From Aridibaculum aurantiacum (lineage in GTDB: Bacteria; Bacteroidota; Bacteroidia; Chitinophagales; Chitinophagaceae), in contig NZ_JAFEWC010000001.1 in the NCBI RefSeq assembly GCF_017355875.1, positions 682,001 to 746,000 of the forward strand: a stretch of DNA of 64,000 bases, read 5' to 3'. Of the stretch, positions 37,388-46,121 are shown in pieces (the first letter of the stretch is position 1; each line of letters starts with the position of its first letter). Made by a program: the position numbers and the translations under genes. The notes under the pieces were generated by a model. That model had not been told where the DNA came from. It saw nothing but the letters and a program-made list of their open reading frames with translations, and searched no databases.

Positions 37388-37471
37388 ATGATCAGCACAA
37401 CAAGTCATATCTCTTCATTCAGCAAAACAGTTTCTTTTGTTTGCTGTTGTTGTTGCTGTTGTTGTCTCTAA
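37388..37471 (+). CDS. Short leader ORF with eight consecutive cysteine codons (putative Cys attenuator)
   Basis: The ORF reads MISTTSHISSFSKTVSFV, then eight Cys codons (TGC or TGT, 37442-37465), then Leu and TAA, 27 residues in all. It lies between a -7 box (37345-37352) and the start of the O-acetylhomoserine sulfhydrylase gene (37564). Cysteine is normally a rare residue, so eight in a row upstream of a sulfur-assimilation gene strongly suggests a ribosome-stalling sensor of Cys-tRNA. Poly-Cys leader ORFs acting as cysteine attenuators are known from mycobacteria. No obvious Shine-Dalgarno precedes the ATG, as is normal for this phylum. No strong terminator was seen between the leader and metY; a weak GTTGA/TCAAC hairpin (37487-37502) is present. 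Confidence 0.75.
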   Translation: MISTTSHISSFSKTVSFVCCCCCCCCL

Positions 37472-37551
37472 CATCCTCGCTTGCCCGTTGAGTCTTTTCA
37501 ACCCTTAGGTGCCTTTACAAATTTTATAAACCACATTTTCTTATTCTTTAA

Positions 37552-38883
<1,332 letters not shown>

Positions 38884-38897
38884 ATTTATTGTGTAGC

Positions 38898-38928
38898 CAG
38901 CGGAAGTACTGCTATGGTGCTTCCGTTG
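38898..38928 (+). other. Hairpin downstream of metY
   Basis: A 12-bp imperfect stem (CAGCGGAAGTAC with GTGCTTCCGTTG, two G-T wobbles) with a 7-base loop starts 14 bp after the metY stop. It is not followed by T residues, so it is not a standard terminator; it might stabilise the 3' end. Confidence 0.5.
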
Positions 38929-39049
38929 CGTCGCACACTTGTACTATAGTTCGCTCATAAGCTGTAGCCTTAGTGCAGCAGAGAAATACTGTGCAAGCTT
39001 TGACACCTGAAGCTACTGATGCTACATGTACAACCGGACAAGTGAGTGA

Positions 39050-39069
39050 CCTGCCTACCGTCAGGCAGG
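39050..39069. repeat. Short perfect palindromic hairpin CCTGCCT/AGGCAGG
   Basis: A 7-bp perfect stem with loop ACCGTC in the 255-bp gap between metY and the osmC-like gene. Similar CCTGCC-type hairpins are frequent intergenic elements in some Bacteroidota genomes, as far as I recall; within this window only this copy was noted. Confidence 0.5.
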
Positions 39070-39138
39070 CACAACGATGCTTAATTGAATGACAATGCTT
39101 GCCCAATTATCTATCATCATCAACTAAAAATTTAATCA

Positions 39139-39591
39139 ATGCCAACAATCAATTTTTCAGTAGAAGGCGAAAGCATAAACGCCACTAAGCTTGAAGCGAA
39201 AGCACGACAATTCAAATTCATTGTAGATGAACCACCAGCATTGGGTGGCAAAGACGAAGGAGCTAATCCTGTGGAGTATTTATTGGGCAGTTATGCAGGT
39301 TGCTTGAATGTGGTGTTTCACCTGGTTGCAAAGGAGGAAGGCATAACCATTAACTCGCTTGGCATAAAAGTGAATGGTGATATAGATCCTGCTCGTTTAT
39401 TTGGCTCATCCACGTTCAATCGTGCCGGCTTTCAAAGCATCAACGTGGAGTTTGACATCGACAGCGATGCAGATGAAGCTACCATCAACCAGCTGATCAG
39501 TAAAGTTAAAAGCAGGTGCCCGATCAATGATAACCTGAGTAATGTAACGCAGCTGAATTATTCAGTTGTAAGCAGCGCAGTGCCTGCATAA
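39139..39591 (+). CDS. OsmC/Ohr-family protein
   Basis: A 150-residue protein with both OsmC cysteines: one in YLLGSYAGCLNVVFHLV (Cys about 55) and one in SRCPINDNLSN near residue 131. OsmC-family proteins are thiol-dependent peroxidases or related enzymes. It is embedded in the methionine block: stop and metX start overlap (TAATG at 39589-39593), so a role linked to sulfur metabolism or redox protection of this pathway is inferred from position only. The upstream 255 bp contains two hairpins and no clear promoter. Confidence 0.85.
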   Translation: MPTINFSVEGESINATKLEAKARQFKFIVDEPPALGGKDEGANPVEYLLGSYAGCLNVVFHLVAKEEGITINSLGIKVNGDIDPARLFGSSTFNRAGFQSINVEFDIDSDADEATINQLISKVKSRCPINDNLSNVTQLNYSVVSSAVPA

Positions 39592-40679
39592 TGCCTATGT
39601 CGTCAACACAAATTTTCAAATACACGAAGCCTTTCCAATTGGAGTCGGGAAGACAACTTCCCGGCTTTCATCTTGCCTATACATGCCATGGCCAACTCAA
39701 TGCTGCAAAGGATAACGTGGTGTGGGTGTTTCATGCTCTTACTGCTAATAGTGATCCGGTAGAGTGGTGGTATGGTTTGGTAGGAGAGGGTAAATTGTTT
39801 GATCCTGCGCAGTACTTCATTGTATGTGTCAATATGCCCGGCAGTTGTTATGGCAGCATCTCTCCTTTAGATAACGCAGAAGATGGCGCGCCGTTCTACC
39901 ACTCGTTCCCGCTGTTTACTACACGCGATATGGTGCGAGCTTATGCATTGCTGAAAGAGCATCTTGGAATTGAAAAGATATTGGTTGGGCTTGGTGGATC
40001 TATGGGTGGACAGCAACTGCTGGAGTGGGCAGTAGAGGATCCGCAACTGTTTGATCATATTGTTCCTATTGCTACCAATGCACAACATTCAGCATGGGGA
40101 AGAGCTTTTAATGCATCGCAGAGGTGGTGCATAGAGAGCGATCCTTCATGGCAAGAAAAGCATGAAGCCGCAGGATTGGAAGGAATGAAAGTAGCCCGGT
40201 CTGTTGCACTGATATCTTATCGCAATTACAGTACGTATGCTTTAGCACAACAAGGTGCTACATCCGATACGGCTTCGCTGCCTGTAGATGAGCAGGTGTA
40301 CAAACCTGAAACATACCAACGGTACCAGGGCGAGAAACTGGCTGCTCGCTTCAATGCCTTTAGCTATTACTTTTTGAGTAAAACAATGGATGCGCATGAT
40401 ATTGGCCGCGACCGCCGATCAGTAGAAGAAGCATTGACGTCTATTACTGCTAAAGCATTGGTGATCGGCATTTCGTCCGATATCTTGTTTCCTGTATTGG
40501 AGCAGGAATATATAGCCAAACACATACGCAACGGCCAGTTGGCTGTTATAGATTCTGATTATGGACATGATGGCTTCCTGCTGGAGTTTGAGAAGATCGC
40601 CAATCATATAAGAGTATTCTTAAGCCATAGCGCCGCAACAACGATTATCAATACCAACAAACTTGTACAACATGGCTAA
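39591..40679 (+). CDS. metX: Homoserine O-acetyltransferase
   Basis: A 362-residue alpha/beta hydrolase-fold acyltransferase. The nucleophile elbow is GLGGSMGGQQLLEW (about residues 132-145); the acid is in SSDILFPVLEQ and the His in DYGHDGFLLEF. NMPGSCYGSISP matches MetX. It activates homoserine for metY or the cystathionine synthase. Start ATG 39591 overlaps the OsmC stop; ATG 39597 is an alternative. The last 8 bp overlap the start of homoserine dehydrogenase. Confidence 0.94.
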   Translation: MPMSSTQIFKYTKPFQLESGRQLPGFHLAYTCHGQLNAAKDNVVWVFHALTANSDPVEWWYGLVGEGKLFDPAQYFIVCVNMPGSCYGSISPLDNAEDGAPFYHSFPLFTTRDMVRAYALLKEHLGIEKILVGLGGSMGGQQLLEWAVEDPQLFDHIVPIATNAQHSAWGRAFNASQRWCIESDPSWQEKHEAAGLEGMKVARSVALISYRNYSTYALAQQGATSDTASLPVDEQVYKPETYQRYQGEKLAARFNAFSYYFLSKTMDAHDIGRDRRSVEEALTSITAKALVIGISSDILFPVLEQEYIAKHIRNGQLAVIDSDYGHDGFLLEFEKIANHIRVFLSHSAATTIINTNKLVQHG

Positions 40680-41925
40680 TCAAAAAGCATTAACAATAGG
40701 ATTATTTGGCTTTGGTGTAGTAGGAGAAGGATTATATAAAGTACTTCACCAGACACCATCGCTACAGGCTACCATCAAGAAGGTTTGCATACGCGATGCC
40801 ACAAAAAAACGCAATGCACCAGCAGAACTATTTACTACCAATAAAGATGAATTGCTGAATGATGAAGCCATCAATGTTATAGTAGAAGTAATAGATGACT
40901 CTGTGGCTGCTTACGAAATTGTAACCACTGCTGCAAAAAACGGTAAGGCTGTAGTGAGTGCCAGTAAGAAAATGCTTGCAGATAATCTTCCTGCTATACT
41001 TCAATTGCAGAAAGATTACAAGGTTCCATTTTTATATGAAGCTGCTGCTTGCGCCAGTATACCAGTAATTCGCAACCTGGAAGAGTATTACGACAACGAC
41101 CTGTTGCATTCTATTCGTGCTATTGTAAATGGCTCTACCAATTTCATCCTGACAAAGATGTTTAAAGAGCAGCTTGATTTTTTTGAAGCGCTTACACTTG
41201 CACAACAGTTAGGTTTTGCAGAAAGTAATCCCGCACTCGATGTGAATGGACATGATGCTGTAAACAAATGGACGCTGTTGCTCAATCATGCTTATGGCAT
41301 TGTAGAGCAACCGGCTAACCTGTTATTCTCAGGCATACAAAACATAAAGCTGAACGATGCGCAGTATGCAAGAAAAAATCATTTAGATATAAAACTTGTA
41401 GCGCAGGCTAAGAAGTTACAGAGTGGACAGGTTGCTGCTTTTGTGTTGCCACAATTTGTACAGCCAGGCGATCATTTAGCTTTTGTAAAAAATGAATATA
41501 ATGGCGTAGTGATAGAAAGTGGTTTTGCTGATAAGCAATTCTTCTATGGCAAGGGTGCAGGCAGTTTCCCTACAGCTTCCGCAGTATTAAGCGATATAAG
41601 CGCCTTGCGCTATGACTATACCTACGAGTATAAGAAACTGAACCATCCTACCAGGAATGAATTGGCCACTGGTTATTACCTGCGCGTGTACGTAAGTTTT
41701 GAAGATTGGAAACATGTTCCTCGCGATGCATTTGAAACGATAGAAGAATGGCACAAGCAGGGAGATAGGATATATTTAGTTGGTGTGATAGAAGTGTCCA
41801 AACTGCAGCAGTCAACATGGTGGAAGGAAAATGCAACATCACTTATACTTACAGCAGATGGAGTGATAGAGCATGCAGCCAGTATCAATAAAGAAAATAG
41901 TGCAGCTATACTAACAGCAGTATAA
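40672..41925 (+). CDS. hom: Homoserine dehydrogenase
   Basis: From ATG 40672 (MANQKALTIG) the product has 417 residues; a TTG at 40663 adds three residues. The NAD(P)-binding motif is GLFGFGVVGEGLYKVL, the substrate region VNGSTNFILTKM and FAESNPALDVNGHDAVNKW. A C-terminal region (about 335-415) could be an ACT-like regulatory domain. It makes homoserine from aspartate semialdehyde, supplying metX. It overlaps metX by 8 bp and is followed by a terminator. Confidence 0.93.
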   Translation: MANQKALTIGLFGFGVVGEGLYKVLHQTPSLQATIKKVCIRDATKKRNAPAELFTTNKDELLNDEAINVIVEVIDDSVAAYEIVTTAAKNGKAVVSASKKMLADNLPAILQLQKDYKVPFLYEAAACASIPVIRNLEEYYDNDLLHSIRAIVNGSTNFILTKMFKEQLDFFEALTLAQQLGFAESNPALDVNGHDAVNKWTLLLNHAYGIVEQPANLLFSGIQNIKLNDAQYARKNHLDIKLVAQAKKLQSGQVAAFVLPQFVQPGDHLAFVKNEYNGVVIESGFADKQFFYGKGAGSFPTASAVLSDISALRYDYTYEYKKLNHPTRNELATGYYLRVYVSFEDWKHVPRDAFETIEEWHKQGDRIYLVGVIEVSKLQQSTWWKENATSLILTADGVIEHAASINKENSAAILTAV

Positions 41926-41950
41926 TGCTCTTTTATATTGTGGTTTAATA

Positions 41951-41980
41951 AAAAAGACCTTGCTTCTGCAGGGTCTTTTT
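41951..41980. terminator. Bidirectional terminator between hom and the M20 gene
   Basis: The stem AAAAAGACC(T)TGC/GCA(G)GGTCTTTTT has a single central mismatch and a loop of four bases; A- and T-runs lie on both sides. Confidence 0.82.
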
Positions 41981-42002
41981 CTATTGATGATAATCCAATT
42001 GT

Positions 42003-43184
42003 TTACACTTTAGCACATGCGCCCAGGTAGGCCATCATGCCCATACCCGTTTCTATACATCCTTCATCTATATCAAACTTTGGTGTGTGCACATTATGTA
42101 CTATTCCCTTTTCTTCATTGCGCACGCCAAGCCTAAAGAAACAACCCGGTACTACATGCGTGTAATATCCAAAGTCTTCGGCGCCCATGCGAAGCTCTGT
42201 TTCTTCTACATTTTCTTTACCTAAATAGTCGTTGGCTAATTGCCAGCCCGCTTCAGTTAATGCAGGGTCATTGTCTACAAAGGGATAACCTACATCAATA
42301 TGGATGTCTGCTTCAGCACCCATAGCATGCACCAGTTCTACCGTTTGCTTCTTTATCAGTTCATGTGCATGATAACGCCATTCTTCATCCATGGCTCTGA
42401 AGGTGCCCATAAGTTTTACTTCGCTTGGAATAACATTAGTAGTGTGGCCGCCCTGGATACTGCAGATAGAAAGTACAGAAGGTGAAGTAGGATTGTTGTT
42501 GCGGCTGATGATCTGCTGCAGGCTTACAATAAGGTGCGATGCAATAAGAATGGTATCGGATGTGAGATGTGGCGCTGCTGCATGGCCGCCCTTACTTTTG
42601 ATGGTGATGTAGATCTCATCTGCACTGGCCATCACTCTGCCTTTCCTAAAACTTAATTTACCTAAAGGCAAACCCGGGTGAACATGCAATCCAAAAATGC
42701 CATGCGGTTTTGGATCTTCAAGTGCACCTTCTTTTATCATATAGCTTGCTCCTCCAGGGTTCTTTTCTTCACCCGGTTGAAAGATCAGTTTAACTGTTCC
42801 TTCCCAATCATCCTTTGTTTCCTTTAAAATCTTTGCTGCGCCTAACAAGCAGGTGGTATGTACGTCATGTCCACATGCATGCATCACTCCTGCATGTTTG
42901 GATTTATACAATGCCTCGCTCTCTTCATTTATAGGCAGCGCATCCATATCGGCGCGTAAAGCTATTATCCTGCTTGATGGATTCTTACCTTCTATAATTC
43001 CTACTACACCGGTTGTGGCTTTTATTTCAAAAGGTATATTCCACTCGCTTAGCTTTTGCTGGATGAATTTACTTGTCTCAAACTCTACATAGCTCAGCTC
43101 CGGGTGTGCATGTAAGTGATTGCGCACTTCTACAAACTCTGCATGGTACTGCTTCGCAAGTGCTTTTATAGTACTGGATAACAT
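42003..43184 (-). CDS. M20-family metallo-amidohydrolase (N-acyl-L-amino acid amidohydrolase type)
   Basis: A 393-residue protein with the M20D motifs ALRADMDALPI (about residues 74-84), HACGHDVHTTCLLGAAKIL (about 103-121), FQPGEE and MGAEDFGYY near the C-terminus. These bind two metal ions in hippurate hydrolase/aminoacylase-type enzymes. The acyl substrate is unknown. It follows the SPOR gene in the same orientation; the shared operon with deoC is plausible but the proteins are functionally unrelated. Confidence 0.92.
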   Translation of the reverse strand: MLSSTIKALAKQYHAEFVEVRNHLHAHPELSYVEFETSKFIQQKLSEWNIPFEIKATTGVVGIIEGKNPSSRIIALRADMDALPINEESEALYKSKHAGVMHACGHDVHTTCLLGAAKILKETKDDWEGTVKLIFQPGEEKNPGGASYMIKEGALEDPKPHGIFGLHVHPGLPLGKLSFRKGRVMASADEIYITIKSKGGHAAAPHLTSDTILIASHLIVSLQQIISRNNNPTSPSVLSICSIQGGHTTNVIPSEVKLMGTFRAMDEEWRYHAHELIKKQTVELVHAMGAEADIHIDVGYPFVDNDPALTEAGWQLANDYLGKENVEETELRMGAEDFGYYTHVVPGCFFRLGVRNEEKGIVHNVHTPKFDIDEGCIETGMGMMAYLGACAKV

Positions 43185-43220
43185 GAAGTGAAGATAAGAG
43201 GAAAAGAAAAAGCACGAATG

Positions 43221-43670
43221 TTATAGCAGGTCTTCGTCCTCTACTGGCGTATATTCTATAAGGTCCTGAACAATATAAATTCCACGATTAGGATACAGTG
43301 CAGCAAGTATTTTACGCAGGTCCATCGCTTCTTTTTGCGTTAGGAAATTTCCAATACGCACCCTGAAGTTTGGCGACTGGTAAAGCAGGTACGACTTCTG
43401 GTCAGGAAAACGACGTAGCAGGTCAGATTTCACACTGTTGGCTTCGTCCCTGTTATTGGAATTATAAACCTGCACACGATACCCGCGATACTGGCCTGAG
43501 CTGGATAATTTAGATGCACGTTTATTGATCTCAGCCTGCTTAAGTGCCAGCATTTCTATCCTGGAGTCTCTATTAATCATTATAGAACCCATAGTATCGG
43601 TGACACTAAATTCTGTTTGTGCATAGCTGGAGGTGGTAATTACCAGCAGTAAAAAAAACAATACGCGCAT
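43221..43670 (-). CDS. Exported SPOR-domain protein
   Basis: A 149-residue protein with a signal peptide (residues 1-17, ...SSYA-Q) and a SPOR domain at about residues 62-140 (RGYRVQVYNSNNRDEANSVK ... NFRVRIGNFLTQKEA). SPOR domains bind denuded septal peptidoglycan. Unlike many SPOR proteins it has no extra domain. Its start is one base beyond the deoC stop (43672), so it is co-transcribed with deoC. Confidence 0.9.
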   Translation of the reverse strand: MRVLFFLLLVITTSSYAQTEFSVTDTMGSIMINRDSRIEMLALKQAEINKRASKLSSSGQYRGYRVQVYNSNNRDEANSVKSDLLRRFPDQKSYLLYQSPNFRVRIGNFLTQKEAMDLRKILAALYPNRGIYIVQDLIEYTPVEDEDLL

Positions 43671-43671
43671 A

Positions 43672-44343
43672 TTAATAATTTACTTCGTCAGAGGTTTGAT
43701 TGGTTACTATAGATACACTTGCACTGCATCCTAAACGGGTAGCGCCTGCAGCTACCAGTACTTTGGCAAAATCATAATCACGGATGCCGCCTGATGCTTT
43801 TATCTGAACATGTTCCGGCAGGTTAAGACGCATCAGTTTCACAGCTTCTACAGTGGCTCCTTTTTCTGCATAACCGGTAGATGTTTTCAGGTAATCTATT
43901 CCTGCAGCACCATACAGTTCGCAGCATTTCAATAATTCATCTTCTGTTAGTACGCCACTTTCTACAATCACCTTCACTACTTTGCCTCTATCTTTAATCA
44001 CCGGCATCAGGTGATTGATCTCGTTGGCTACATATTTCCAGTCGTTATTCTTTATAGCCATGAAGTTGATCACTACATCCAGTTCGTCGGCACCGTCCAC
44101 TATGGCTAACAAAGTTTCAGCCAATTTAGCTTCTACAGCTGAATACCCAAAAGGAAAACCAATAACTGTAGCTACTTTAACAGAAGTGCCTACTAATGTT
44201 TCTTTAGCTTTTTTTACAAATGGTGGCGGTATACAAACTGCGGCAAAACCATATTGCTTTGCTTCACCACACAATTTTTCTACTTCAGCAATTGTGGTGG
44301 TTGGTTTAAGTACGGTATGGTCTATCAGGTGATTGATCTTCAT
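43672..44343 (-). CDS. deoC: Deoxyribose-phosphate aldolase
   Basis: A 223-residue DeoC. IDHTVLKPTTT opens the protein; the Schiff-base lysine is in YLKTSTGYA (about residue 152), and IKASGGIRD follows. It cleaves 2-deoxyribose-5-phosphate to glyceraldehyde-3-phosphate and acetaldehyde in nucleoside salvage. Its start overlaps the stop of the membrane protein upstream by 4 bp. Confidence 0.96.
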   Translation of the reverse strand: MKINHLIDHTVLKPTTTIAEVEKLCGEAKQYGFAAVCIPPPFVKKAKETLVGTSVKVATVIGFPFGYSAVEAKLAETLLAIVDGADELDVVINFMAIKNNDWKYVANEINHLMPVIKDRGKVVKVIVESGVLTEDELLKCCELYGAAGIDYLKTSTGYAEKGATVEAVKLMRLNLPEHVQIKASGGIRDYDFAKVLVAAGATRLGCSASVSIVTNQTSDEVNY

Positions 44344-46043
44344 TTGGCAATAGTTGTGTCTTGTATGTTTCTAAATCCGTCTTGTAAAGTAGTACCTCGT
44401 AATCTCACTCCCGGCCTGAATACATCTGTACTCGGTAAAGGTGCATTCAGGCTATGATGGTGACGATCATGAATGTACAGCTTTATAGAGTCACTCAAGG
44501 GTACAAAAGTAAATGAACCGAGGTCATTATTTTTATGATATTCCTCGCTCTTTAAGGGTTTCACAGCATATTGTGAAATGGTATAAGGAGCCAGCATACG
44601 CGCAGCTACATAGCTAAAATAAACACACATACCCAGTGCTGCCAGCGTATATATGCTTTCAGAAATTTTTCCTCCTGTTTTATGTGTATTATTCAAAAGA
44701 AGCAATAGCGGGAAGAATATCACAGGTATCATAAAGTGGTAGCCAAATCTTACATCAGGTGAACCGATGAGCCAAAACAGGATACCTAAATATGCCACAG
44801 CAAAAGAAGCTATCCATTTTTTGTAAGGGTACCGCTTAAATACGACAACAGCAACAACGGGTGTTGCAAATGTTGCATATGTAAGCAGCGCATTAATTTT
44901 ATTGCTGTGCCACAACTTGCCCAGCCATGTTGGGAACCACTGCATAAAAGACAGCCTGTTCACATAAACCCAATCTTCGCTTACCATACGTGGTGCATGC
45001 GATACATGCAAACGTTCAGCTTCTGCTACCTGCAGCGGCACTTTCCAATCTACGTTTACAAGATCAATAGAGGGAAAAGGAAACAAGATGTAGCCAGATA
45101 AAATGATGTTTCGCGCTATCCATGGAAGAAAAATGCAAAGGCCAATGGCTGCAACGGGTATGTAATTTTTGATGATCTCTTTATGTGCCTTTCGATAGAA
45201 GATGAATGGCAGGAACACGAATAGCATCAGCGGGATGGTGCTGATCTTGATGATGACTGAAAAGAAGGCTAACAGCAACAACACTTTCCACTCGCCGCCT
45301 TGCCAGTTTTCTTTTGTTTCTAATAATGTAAAGAAGCAATAGAGTACTAACATACTAGCCAAAGCATCAGCAGATGGCGAGGCTATATTGATAGGGAATT
45401 GCCTGAACAGTATAAACAAAAGCGGTATAAACAGCAGCCTGCTCATTCCCCGATACTGGTAGCTTTTATGGAGCATCCAGCCAAAGAAAGCAAGCACCAG
45501 CACGGGGTTTATAGGGTAAATAGATTGACCTGTGATAGCAGTGAAAGAGAAAGGTGCACTCAATACCATGAAAGCCGAATTGAAGCCAAACTGTGGGAAC
45601 AGGTTAGCCAGCCCCGGCACTACTTTAAATTTTTCATTCCATAAGATTGACAGGATGTGATAGCCGGAACTATCAGTATTGTAAGGCGGAACAATAGCAA
45701 AAATGAGTATCACCAAAGCCACAGCTATGGTAACAGCCATTCGTTCTTTATGAAAAAGTACTCCAGCAATTTTATTGGCTTTTGTTTTTAAATCCACTAA
45801 AAATGGTGTTGTAAAAACAATGATTAAGGCGGCAATAGCCAATGGCACCAAAAGCAGGTAACCAGAAGGAAAGAAGAAGGAGAGAAAGTTGAGGTATATT
45901 GTTATGGTTGCAGTTCCTGTTAGCAATATCTCGAACAGCGGCGTTGAATATGGCTGCAGTTGACGTAGTGCATTGTTTACTACATAGCCAATACTCATTG
46001 CAAGAAAAAAGAATATTGAACCGGCAATGAGCAGTAGCAGCAT
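44340..46043 (-). CDS. Polytopic membrane protein, possible GT39-like or LIC_10190-type
   Basis: From ATG 46043 (MLLLLIAGSIFF) the product has 567 residues; a TTG at 46061 adds six. It has roughly a dozen transmembrane segments, an extracytoplasmic loop with IVPPYNTDSSGYH near residue 115, and a soluble tail of about 70 residues. The topology resembles polyprenol-sugar glycosyltransferases of the GT39/ArnT superfamily, but no DE or DD signature at the usual place could be confirmed, so the assignment is tentative. It overlaps deoC by 4 bp. A -7-like TTATTTTG lies at 46059-46066 on the minus strand. Confidence 0.7.
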   Translation of the reverse strand: MLLLLIAGSIFFFLAMSIGYVVNNALRQLQPYSTPLFEILLTGTATITIYLNFLSFFFPSGYLLLVPLAIAALIIVFTTPFLVDLKTKANKIAGVLFHKERMAVTIAVALVILIFAIVPPYNTDSSGYHILSILWNEKFKVVPGLANLFPQFGFNSAFMVLSAPFSFTAITGQSIYPINPVLVLAFFGWMLHKSYQYRGMSRLLFIPLLFILFRQFPINIASPSADALASMLVLYCFFTLLETKENWQGGEWKVLLLLAFFSVIIKISTIPLMLFVFLPFIFYRKAHKEIIKNYIPVAAIGLCIFLPWIARNIILSGYILFPFPSIDLVNVDWKVPLQVAEAERLHVSHAPRMVSEDWVYVNRLSFMQWFPTWLGKLWHSNKINALLTYATFATPVVAVVVFKRYPYKKWIASFAVAYLGILFWLIGSPDVRFGYHFMIPVIFFPLLLLLNNTHKTGGKISESIYTLAALGMCVYFSYVAARMLAPYTISQYAVKPLKSEEYHKNNDLGSFTFVPLSDSIKLYIHDRHHHSLNAPLPSTDVFRPGVRLRGTTLQDGFRNIQDTTIAK

Positions 46044-46066
46044 AGATTGTATTTGGAGCAAAATAA

Positions 46067-46098
46067 AACAAGGATAAAACTTTCGCTTTATCCTTGTT
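46067..46098 (-). terminator. Intrinsic terminator after secA
   Basis: A 12-bp perfect stem AACAAGGATAAA/TTTATCCTTGTT with loop of 8 bases. On the minus strand it is followed by a T-rich stretch (TTTATTTTGC). Confidence 0.85.
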
Positions 46099-46121
46099 CA
46101 TTTTATTTGCCGGCAGGTCCT

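Noticed and set aside
39095-39127. A short ORF with three Ile codons (MLAQLSIIIN) just before the OsmC gene, as a leader peptide
   Set aside because: Three Ile codons before an OsmC/methionine gene have no regulatory logic; length and composition are within chance for this A/T-rich region.
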